Shown one piece after another: positions 1-5,782 of a stretch of 24,871 nt of DNA. Position numbers and translations under genes: made by a program. This DNA is from CAYMLL01 sp964390645. GTDB lineage: Bacteria; Planctomycetota; UBA8108. The stretch spans positions 1 through 24,871 of the forward strand of contig CAYMLL010000081.1 in assembly GCA_964390645.1 (NCBI GenBank), in the 5' to 3' direction. The stretch's first letter is position 1. Each line of letters starts with the position of its first letter. A model generated the notes under the pieces. That model made no database searches, had not been told where the DNA came from, and saw only the letters and a list, made by a program, of their open reading frames with translations.

Positions 1-413
1 ACTCGTGCGAGATCTGACGAGCCGGCGATCGAGCTCGAGGGCGCTCCATGATCCGATCCAGCCCTGGCGTGTCGAGAACAGAGCGTGAGCTCCATCCCTG
101 CACCACCTCCTCCCGTCGCCGCGACCGGGCTCGGGATCCTCTCCGGTCTTGCCCTCTTCCCGCTGAGCTCCCACGATTCGAGCGCTCTCTCGCTGAACTT
201 TCCCGTGGCGAGCGACTCCTGATGCCGTAGGCTGGGCGACTCGCGAGTACACCGTCTCGAGAACGGGAAGACTCGAGCCTGGCAAGACGCGGCGACGACT
301 GCAGCCGCAAGCGGGTGCTTCACCCCTCTGGAGCCGGAGCGGCTGCCGCAACACCCCCCGGACGAAGTGGGTACTCGTTCCTGGCCGCAGGACCGTGAGC
401 AGTCGGGGTATGG
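1..413. other. Left-edge region without a confident gene
   Basis: No gene can be supported here. A plus-strand frame open at the left edge ends at a TGA at 49-51 and could be the last 16 codons of a truncated upstream gene, but it is too short to identify. Minus-strand frames are also open to the edge because the DNA is GC-rich and stop codons are scarce, so a divergent gene cannot be excluded. A 60-codon plus frame at 48-230 is Arg/Ser/Pro-rich and resembles a chance frame. Two CTCGAG sites near 257 and 273 could pair, but no T-run follows. Confidence 0.4.
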
Positions 414-1709
414 ATGTCGAGAACGCACAAGCCGCTGAAAGTCGCCGCCGAGACCCTGGCACGGACATTTCGCGAGGCGTTCCCTTCGGCGGACCGTGTC
501 GTGCCGGGCTGGAGCAACTCACCGACGCCGATCTTCTTCGTCGACGTCGTCCCTCCGCGTGAGCTGGTGACCACGGATCTTGTCGAGCTGTCCCGGCGGC
601 TCGACGCGACGAAGGACGGCCCGCTCTGCGAGCTCGTCACCGTCACACCCCCGTCCTCGAGCCGCTCCCGTACACAGCACATCGTCGGCGTCACCCACGA
701 GGACCCTTCGTCGCTGAGGCGGCTAGTGGCGCTTCACGACCGAGCGCTCGAGCGCTCGCACGTCGCGGTCGGTCACTCGCTGCGTCTCTTCGAATCGCGA
801 CTCCATGACGACGGGGACATCGTCTGGCGAGAGCGCGGCACGACACTCCTGCACGTGCTCGAGAACACCGTGAGGCGATTCCTCCTCGCAGAGGGCTTCC
901 TCGAGGTGCGCGGTAGCCACACGGACCCGGACGCGTTCTACCTCGAGGAGCCTCGGGGCGCCTCGACGCTTCCGTTGCGCATCTTCGAGATTCGCGAGGA
1001 GCGACTCGACCCCGGGGCGGAAGCCGGGGTTGACCTCCGTGGTGGCTCGCGACGTCGGCGAGACCGCTTGCACCTCTTTACGCGAGGCGATCAGGTCGAC
1101 GCCGAGCGCGCCGCATGGCTCGACCGCGCCGAGCGTTTCTACACCGCGCTCGGCATTCCCGGCGAGCTTCGTGACGACGGCGCGGCGCGGCGATTCGAGC
1201 TTCGGGGACTCTGGGGCGTCCCCGAGCACGAGGGCGCGACTCTGCGCGACGGCGTGTCGACGGACGACCCGAACACGCTTCGCAGCCATACGCGCCGTGG
1301 CGAGGCACTCGACACCGAGCATCTCGAGGCAACTCTGACGCCCGGTGTCGAGTCACTCCTGGCAGCGGTGCTCGAACAGACAGCGGGGTACCTTCCGCTC
1401 TGGCTCGCGCCGGTGCAAGTTACGGTCGTGCCGATCACTCGACGTGCGCGTCCTCACGCCGAGCACGTCCATCACGAGCTGATCGCGCGCGGCCTCCGCT
1501 CGAACGTCGATCGACGCGAGGATGCGTGGGAGAACAAGGTTCGTCAGCCGGTCAACGAGAAGGTGCCCTGCTTCCTGGTCCTCGGTGATCGCGAGGCGGA
1601 AGACGGGAGCGTCGACGTGCGGACGCTCGAGTCCCCGCGCCACACCGGATCACGGACCCTGACGGAGTTCGCGGAGCGAGCGGCTCGAGACGGCCGCCCA
1701 CCGTTCTGA
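414..1709 (+). CDS. Threonyl-tRNA synthetase-like protein, probably catalytically inactive
   Basis: A 431-residue protein, much shorter than a bacterial ThrRS (about 640). The last ~105 residues (327-431) are a clear ThrRS anticodon-binding domain: PLWLAPVQVTVVPIT, then RSNVDRREDAWENKVRQ and PCFLVLGDREAEDGSVDVR. Residues ~83-121 match the helical linker after the ThrRS editing domain (QHIVGVTHED to GHSLRLF). By hand alignment to E. coli ThrRS, the editing HxxxH and CxxxH motifs are absent, the MNCPGH segment with the zinc Cys is missing, motif 2 is scrambled, and the His and Arg near motif 3 are lost (LTPGVESLLA where ThrRS has HRAILGSMERF). The third zinc ligand may persist as His in RLHLF. 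Aminoacylation is therefore unlikely; a tRNA-binding, modifying or regulatory role is inference. The ATG at 414 has no strong ribosome-binding site. The gene is convergent with sodA. Confidence 0.75.
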   Translation: MSRTHKPLKVAAETLARTFREAFPSADRVVPGWSNSPTPIFFVDVVPPRELVTTDLVELSRRLDATKDGPLCELVTVTPPSSSRSRTQHIVGVTHEDPSSLRRLVALHDRALERSHVAVGHSLRLFESRLHDDGDIVWRERGTTLLHVLENTVRRFLLAEGFLEVRGSHTDPDAFYLEEPRGASTLPLRIFEIREERLDPGAEAGVDLRGGSRRRRDRLHLFTRGDQVDAERAAWLDRAERFYTALGIPGELRDDGAARRFELRGLWGVPEHEGATLRDGVSTDDPNTLRSHTRRGEALDTEHLEATLTPGVESLLAAVLEQTAGYLPLWLAPVQVTVVPITRRARPHAEHVHHELIARGLRSNVDRREDAWENKVRQPVNEKVPCFLVLGDREAEDGSVDVRTLESPRHTGSRTLTEFAERAARDGRPPF

Positions 1710-1722
1710 GCCACTCGCCGTA

Positions 1723-1800
1723 CCGCGACAGCCCGCTGACGGAATTCCGCGACAGCCCGCTGACGGAATTCCGCGACAGCCCGCTGACAAAATTCCGCGC
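1723..1800. repeat. Three copies of a 24-nt tandem repeat
   Basis: Copies lie at 1723-1746, 1747-1770 and 1771-1794, followed by a 6-nt start of a fourth. The unit begins CCGCGACAGCCCGCTGAC and ends GGAATT. Copies 1 and 2 are identical; copy 3 has AA for GG before AATT. The junctions create the palindrome CGGAATTCCG at 1740-1749 and 1764-1773. The repeat fills the gap between two convergent genes, so it could influence 3' ends of both transcripts, but there is no T-run typical of an intrinsic terminator. Confidence 0.95.
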
Positions 1801-2408
1801 TAACTCGCCGTCGAGAACCGCTCGGCGACGGCGTCCCAGTCGACGACGTTCCAGAACGCTGCGATGTAGTCCGGACGACGGTTCTGGTAGTTCAGGTAGT
1901 AGGCGTGCTCCCAGACGTCGAGGCCGAGGATCGGCGTCTTGCCCTCCATCAGCGGACTGTCCTGGTTCGGCGTGCTGGTGACGGAGACCGCGCCGCCATC
2001 GGCGAGCAGCCAGGCCCAGCCGGAGCCGAAGCGTGTCATCCCCGCCTTGGTGAACGTGTCCTTGAACGCGTCGAAACCGCCGAAGGCGGCGTCGATCGCC
2101 GCGGCGAGGTCGCCCGACGGCGCGCCGCCCTTGCCGGGAGCCATGACGCTCCAGAAAAGGCTGTGGTTCGCGTGCCCACCGCCGTTGTTGCGAACCGCGC
2201 CGCGGATGTCTTCCGGAACAGCGTCCAGGTCGGAGACCAGATCCTCGACCGACTTGCCCTCGAGATCCGCGTGGCCCGCGATGGCCGCGTTGACGTTCGC
2301 GACGTAGGCCGCGTGGTGCTTACCGTGGTGAATTCCCATCGTCTGCGCGTCGATGTAGGGCTCGAGCGCGTCCTGCGCGTAAGGCAGCGAGGGAAGTTCG
2401 TAGGCCAT
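1800..2408 (-). CDS. sodA: Superoxide dismutase, manganese type
   Basis: A 202-residue Mn/Fe superoxide dismutase that converts superoxide to oxygen and hydrogen peroxide in the cytoplasm. Metal ligands are His27 (IHHGKHH), His82 (GGHANHSLFW), Asp164 and His168 (LDVWEHAYYLNYQNRRPDY). GGHANHSLFW and Gln149 in NQDSPL are the Mn-type signature, and the sequence is close to E. coli SodA throughout. The frame extends 19 codons further upstream through a Pro-Gly-Asn repeat, but the start at 2406-2408 is preferred: it has AGGAGG seven bases upstream and gives the normal MAYELPSLPY N-terminus. No signal peptide is present. A sigma70-like promoter lies about 95 bases upstream. The stop codon touches the 24-nt repeat shared with the convergent ThrRS-like gene. 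Confidence 0.96.
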   Translation of the reverse strand: MAYELPSLPYAQDALEPYIDAQTMGIHHGKHHAAYVANVNAAIAGHADLEGKSVEDLVSDLDAVPEDIRGAVRNNGGGHANHSLFWSVMAPGKGGAPSGDLAAAIDAAFGGFDAFKDTFTKAGMTRFGSGWAWLLADGGAVSVTSTPNQDSPLMEGKTPILGLDVWEHAYYLNYQNRRPDYIAAFWNVVDWDAVAERFSTAS

Positions 2409-2415
2409 GGTCCGT

Positions 2416-2421
2416 CCTCCT
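2416..2421 (-). promoter_or_regulatory. Ribosome-binding site of sodA
   Basis: AGGAGG on the minus strand, seven bases before the ATG at 2406-2408. It decides the start against the upstream in-frame ATGs at 2463-2465 and 2460-2462. Confidence 0.85.
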
Positions 2422-2445
2422 GGGTTTCCTGGGTTTCCCGGGTTG
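2419..2445. repeat. 9-nt tandem repeat in the sodA leader
   Basis: Three adjacent copies on the plus strand (CCTGGGTTT, CCTGGGTTT, CCCGGGTTG), followed by a degenerate TCGGGTTGCC. It lies in the 5' untranslated leader of sodA and overlaps the upstream edge of the ribosome-binding site. Confidence 0.75.
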
Positions 2446-2503
2446 TCGGGTTGCCACGGCATCACCGTGAACAGCCAGCTCTGCCGACCCTGTCGACGCG
2501 GTG

Positions 2504-2532
2504 ATTCTACCGCCGCCGGGTAGAGGCGTCCA
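2504..2532 (-). promoter_or_regulatory. Candidate sigma70-type promoter for sodA
   Basis: On the minus strand the -35 box TGGACG (2527-2532) is separated by 17 bases from the -10 box TAGAAT (2504-2509), which matches TATAAT in five of six positions. Transcription would start near 2497, giving a leader of about 90 bases that contains the 9-nt repeat and the AGGAGG site. No experimental support. Confidence 0.5.
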
Positions 2533-2561
2533 GGATACCGCGAGCTGCCCTCCAGGCGCCC

Positions 2562-4157
2562 TCAGAGCCGGTTGACCCGCAACCTCCGCGGCCGATCGGC
2601 GATCTCGTAGGTGATCGAGAAGACCAGACGAGCGACCTTCGTCAGCTTGTCCCAGTTGATCTTCTCGGGGGTATCCGTGGGCTGGTGGTAGTCCGGATGG
2701 AAGCCGGCAAAGAAGAAGGCGACAGGAATGCCCTTCGCGGCGAAGTTGAAGTGGTCGCTGCGGCGCCAAACACCCTCCTCGTCGTACTCGAACTCGAAGC
2801 CGATCGACTCGTTGACACGATGAATCCACGGGTCGAGCTCGAGGCTGTGGCGCTTCGAGCCGACGACGTGCAGCGTGTTGACGTTGTCCGCCGCAGCCTC
2901 GGCCGCCCGCACGATCTTGCCGTCACGGTTCTTGCGCTCGGCGTGCTGCTCGTCGCGACCGACCATGTCGAGATTGAACATCGCGACGACGTTCTCCAGC
3001 GGCACGGTCGGACGATCGACCCACGCGCGAGAGCCGTGGAGCCCCCGCTCCTCCGCCCCGAAGAAGATCATCACGACGCTACGCCGCGGACGATGCCCGT
3101 TGAGACAGTACGCTCGCGCGGCGGCCAGCATGGCGACGCAACCCGAACCGTCGTCGTCCGCGCCGTAGTAGATCTTGTCGTCACGGCGGCCGACGTGGTC
3201 GAGGTGAGCGCCCAGCACGACCACCTCTTCGGCCAGCGCCGGGTCGGATCCGGAAATGCGCCCCACGACATTCTGGGTGCGGTCCTCGGTTCGGCGCATC
3301 TCGATCTTCACTTCGATGTGGACACCGTCCACAGCGCGGCTCTTCCACGAGGTCCCGGCACGGATCTTCTCCACCGACGTGCTCCAGCGCGCGAGGATGC
3401 GGTCGGCGACCTCGGTCGAGATGTAGACGATCTCGACGCCGTCCGGATCGCGCGGCTCCTCGTCGATGCGATACTGTGCCTTGTAGCCGAAGCGCAGACC
3501 CGTGCGACGACGTACGTGCCGGTCCGAAACGACGACGACCCGACGCCCGCCGGCGGCCCTGACGCCGCGAGTCGCCTGATCCTCCTCACCCTTGCGAGGC
3601 ACGACGAACGCGACGCTGTCGTCCTTCAGCAGCCCCCGGAAGTCGTCGCGGGCATCCGCGGCGGCGCCTTCGCCGTGGCCGACGCAGACCCACGGGCCTT
3701 TCCAGTGAATCGTCCCCTGGGCCTGTACGCCGACACTGCGATCGAGGGGAATGCGCTCCGCCTCCGTGTCGGCGGCCGTCAGCAAGACGAAGGCCTCCTT
3801 CGTCAGCCGCTCACGTTTCACCATCGTGAAGGCGTGGTAGAAGCTGCCCCCGACGCCGCCCGGCTCGACGCCGAACCCCTGCAGCTGCGAAGCGACGTAA
3901 CGCGACGCCGTGTCGTAGCCACGAGAGCCGGTGTCGCGACCCTCGAGCTCTGGCGACGCGAGGAACTCCAGCCAGGCTCGAATCTCACGCGTCTGGATGG
4001 ACTCGACGCCTGCGCGATACTCGTTGGGTGCCGGACGTTCGGCGTCGAACGACAGGAGAGCAGAGAGGAAGATCACGGGTACGGACATGACTCGGGCGCG
4101 GGCTCCTCGGAAGATCGTTCGGTCGAGATGAATGCGACAGACCTGCGGTACGATCAT
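2562..4157 (-). CDS. Secreted M28-family metallopeptidase
   Basis: A 531-residue zinc aminopeptidase/carboxypeptidase-like enzyme of family M28. The catalytic domain (about 295-520) has the expected di-zinc residues: His318 in GAHLDHVG, the bridging Asp in YGADDDGSG (334-335), Glu369-Glu370 in FFGAEE, Asp397 in NLDMVG, and His491 in YHQPTDTP. Residues ~145-260 look like a PA-type insert, common in this family. The N-terminus has RGARAR followed by a hydrophobic stretch (VPVIFLSALLSF), consistent with a signal peptide and export. The start is uncertain: the ATG at 4157 keeps the basic n-region, while the ATG at 4088 would give a signal without positive charge; neither has a good ribosome-binding site. 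It is divergent from the TPR-bacilliredoxin gene. The substrate cannot be read from sequence. Confidence 0.88.
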   Translation of the reverse strand: MIVPQVCRIHLDRTIFRGARARVMSVPVIFLSALLSFDAERPAPNEYRAGVESIQTREIRAWLEFLASPELEGRDTGSRGYDTASRYVASQLQGFGVEPGGVGGSFYHAFTMVKRERLTKEAFVLLTAADTEAERIPLDRSVGVQAQGTIHWKGPWVCVGHGEGAAADARDDFRGLLKDDSVAFVVPRKGEEDQATRGVRAAGGRRVVVVSDRHVRRRTGLRFGYKAQYRIDEEPRDPDGVEIVYISTEVADRILARWSTSVEKIRAGTSWKSRAVDGVHIEVKIEMRRTEDRTQNVVGRISGSDPALAEEVVVLGAHLDHVGRRDDKIYYGADDDGSGCVAMLAAARAYCLNGHRPRRSVVMIFFGAEERGLHGSRAWVDRPTVPLENVVAMFNLDMVGRDEQHAERKNRDGKIVRAAEAAADNVNTLHVVGSKRHSLELDPWIHRVNESIGFEFEYDEEGVWRRSDHFNFAAKGIPVAFFFAGFHPDYHQPTDTPEKINWDKLTKVARLVFSITYEIADRPRRLRVNRL

Positions 4158-4307
4158 AGCAGGACCGCAACGGTTTATCTTCCCTCATCGAGCGTCGGAA
4201 TTGCTGGGAAAGAACCCGGACCGGGGTTATAAGGCGAGGTGACTCGGCGGTCCTTCGCACCTGGTGAGGTCCGATCCGCCGGACCCTGCGAGGACCGCCA
4301 CGAGGGA
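4158..4307. promoter_or_regulatory. Divergent intergenic region
   Basis: This 150-base spacer must hold promoters for both the M28 peptidase (minus) and the TPR-bacilliredoxin gene (plus). The best -10-like element is the palindrome TTATAA at 4227-4232, readable as TATAAG on plus (4228-4233) and TATAAC on minus (4226-4231). No convincing -35 box sits 16-18 bases from it in either direction, so promoter calls stay tentative. Confidence 0.35.
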
Positions 4308-5303
4308 ATGATGAAACCTGATCCCGTCCCCGACGAGCACACCGGCGAGATCGACAGACTGAGCGCCGAGATCGAGAAGGAATGGTCACCACAGACGGCG
4401 GACGAGCTCGCCAGCCGTCTCGCGAGCCGCGGCGGCATACGCTCGAACGCCGGTCAGTTCGCCGACGCGGTGCAAGACCTCGACCGCGCGGTCGGCTACT
4501 TCGAGCGCCTCGTCGAGCGCGAGGGAAAGCGCGAGCTGGCTTTCAAGCTCGGGCTCAGCCGGATCAATCGCGGCATCACCCTTTGCAACGGGGGAAACCT
4601 GGCCGCCGGCATCGAGGACTTCGACAAGGCGATCGCCGTCTACAGCGAGGTCGTCGAGACGGAAGGCAAGACCGAGCATTCCGACATGCTCGAGATGGCG
4701 CGGCAGAATCGCCAGGTCGCGCAGCGGCACCTGCAGCAAGCTCCCGGTGGCGGTCCGGGACCGCAGTCCGGACCGCTCTACGACCCGAACGCCGTGAAGC
4801 CGATGCGCGAGGAGCTGACCCGTGTCGGCGTCCGCGAGCTCCTCGGCTCCGACGACGTCGACGAGGCCCTCGGCCGCAAGCAGGGGACGACGCTGCTGAT
4901 CGTCAACTCGGTTTGCGGCTGCGCGGCCGGTGGAGCGCGGCCGGGTACAGCACTGGCACTGCAGAACAACGTGATTCCGGACGACCTGACCAGCGTCTTC
5001 GCCGGCATGGAACGCGACGCGGTCGAGCGAGCGCGGAGCTACCTGGGCCAGTTCCCGGCCTCGTCACCCTTCATCGCCCTCTTCAAGGACGGCGAGGTGG
5101 CCGTGGCGCTGCAGCGCGGTGACATCGAGGGGAGCGAACCGGCGCGGATCGCGGAACGCCTCGCGGACGCGTTCGATGAACACTGCACCCGCAAGGGCCC
5201 GTCCATCTCTCGCGATGAGTTCGCAAAGCTCAGCGTTGCAAAGGTTTGTGGCTCCTCGGTGAAACGCTTCGGTGGTGACTCCGAGGCAGACGGTGACGGG
5301 TGA
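4308..5303 (+). CDS. TPR-domain protein fused to a bacilliredoxin (YphP/YqiW, DUF1094) domain
   Basis: A 331-residue fusion. Residues ~30-145 form two or three TPR-like helical pairs (QFADAVQDLDRAVGYFERLV; NLAAGIEDFDKAIAVYSEVV). After a Gly/Pro linker (146-156), residues 157-293 are a complete bacilliredoxin domain starting YDPNAVKPMREELTRVGVREL, with the active-site CGC motif at Cys203-Gly-Cys205 (VNSVCGCAAGGARP) and the conserved ending AFDEHC. Family members such as B. subtilis BrxA and BrxB (about 145 residues) reduce mixed disulfides between proteins and bacillithiol; the TPR part is extra and suggests docking to a partner. The frame opens at 4239, but ATG 4308 or the adjacent 4311 is preferred (GAGGGA immediately upstream). 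No signal peptide, so cytoplasmic. A ~38-residue tail follows the redox domain. Confidence 0.85.
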   Translation: MMKPDPVPDEHTGEIDRLSAEIEKEWSPQTADELASRLASRGGIRSNAGQFADAVQDLDRAVGYFERLVEREGKRELAFKLGLSRINRGITLCNGGNLAAGIEDFDKAIAVYSEVVETEGKTEHSDMLEMARQNRQVAQRHLQQAPGGGPGPQSGPLYDPNAVKPMREELTRVGVRELLGSDDVDEALGRKQGTTLLIVNSVCGCAAGGARPGTALALQNNVIPDDLTSVFAGMERDAVERARSYLGQFPASSPFIALFKDGEVAVALQRGDIEGSEPARIAERLADAFDEHCTRKGPSISRDEFAKLSVAKVCGSSVKRFGGDSEADGDG

Positions 5304-5455
5304 GGACGTCGGGGGCCGGGACCTCGCGCCGTGGAGGCGAGACGGTGGCTCCCCCGCTCGCTTCACCGCACTTCGATCTCCACCCCCGAGCCGAGACGGC
5401 GATCCGATAAGATCGCCTTCCGGAGCAGCGTTGCGGCGGCGAATCGTCACCGGCC

Positions 5456-5484
5456 TTGAAAACATGCTGCAAAGCGCCTATCTT
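5456..5484 (+). promoter_or_regulatory. Candidate sigma70-type promoter for the cysG-cysH operon
   Basis: The -35 box TTGAAA (5456-5461) is 17 bases from the -10 box TATCTT (5479-5484). These match consensus in five and four of six positions. The predicted start is near 5491. It is the best-spaced promoter seen upstream of the operon. Confidence 0.5.
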
Positions 5485-5492
5485 TGATAGGC
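5476..5492 (+). promoter_or_regulatory. Perfect dyad GCCTATC-TTT-GATAGGC over the -10 box
   Basis: Seven-base arms at 5476-5482 and 5486-5492 are separated by TTT. The left arm contains most of the -10 box and the right arm covers the expected transcription start, the usual place for a repressor operator. As RNA it would be only a short hairpin without a T-run, so an operator is more likely than a terminator. The cognate regulator is not in the window. Confidence 0.45.
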
Positions 5493-5518
5493 CCAGGGAC
5501 TCTTCCGCCGACGAGAAC

Positions 5519-5602
5519 ATGCTGATCGAGCTGGGAAAAAACAACTGTATCTGTACCAGGGGAGCGCTGACGCGTTCCCTGTTCCACGTACACGTTGTGT
5601 GA
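5519..5602 (+). CDS. Candidate 27-residue leader peptide with two Cys codons
   Basis: ATG at 5519 opens a 27-codon frame (MLIELGKNNCICTRGALTRS, then LFHVHVV) ending in TGA at 5600-5602. It lies in the leader of the sulfate-reduction operon, about 28 bases after the predicted transcription start and ahead of a 9-bp stem-loop. Two Cys codons (both TGT) flank one Ile codon. Cys-rich leader peptides are known to attenuate cysteine and sulfur operons in mycobacteria, so a cysteine-sensing role is plausible by analogy. The ribosome-binding site is weak (GACGAGA close to the ATG), and so short a frame can arise by chance. Confidence 0.3.
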   Translation: MLIELGKNNCICTRGALTRSLFHVHVV

Positions 5603-5635
5603 CCCGGCGCGGTCGGTCGACTCTCTGACGGCTCT

Positions 5636-5679
5636 GCGCGAGACCCGGAAGCCCCTCTTCGCTCCACCATGTCTCGCGC
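5636..5679 (+). promoter_or_regulatory. 9-bp stem-loop in the cysG leader
   Basis: GCGCGAGAC (5636-5644) pairs perfectly with GTCTCGCGC (5671-5679) across a 26-base loop that can itself form GAAG/CTTC. It is followed by a 6-bp hairpin, CCCGTC (5706-5711) with GACGGG (5718-5723). There is no T-run, so intrinsic termination is not evident; a pausing, Rho-dependent or translational role is possible. Confidence 0.45.
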
Positions 5680-5782
5680 CCCTCGATCCTCGAGAACAAG
5701 CTCGCCCCGTCCGCGTCGACGGGCTCCTGGCTGACCGCCTTCTCGAATCCCACGGACGAATTCCGATCACCGAACGTATCCC

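Larger units (their letters stand above)
5304..5782 (+). promoter_or_regulatory. Long leader region upstream of the sulfate operon
   Basis: About 480 bases without a large gene. It holds a good promoter (5456-5484), a perfect dyad across its -10 box, a direct repeat of GA(A/G)AACATGCTG (5458-5469 and 5513-5524), a 27-codon ORF (5519-5602), and strong stem-loops (5636-5679 and 5706-5723). If transcription starts near 5491, the leader before cysG is about 290 bases, long enough for attenuation or a riboswitch. No known riboswitch class was recognised by eye. Confidence 0.5.

Noticed and set aside
2685..4232. 515-codon plus-strand open frame opposite the M28 peptidase
   Set aside because: It is the antisense shadow of the peptidase, which has all family motifs; long antisense frames are expected in GC-rich DNA.
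4201..4233. TTGCTG with TATAAG as a plus-strand promoter for the TPR-bacilliredoxin gene
   Set aside because: The spacer is 21 bases, too long for a standard sigma70 promoter; only the -10-like element was kept as tentative.
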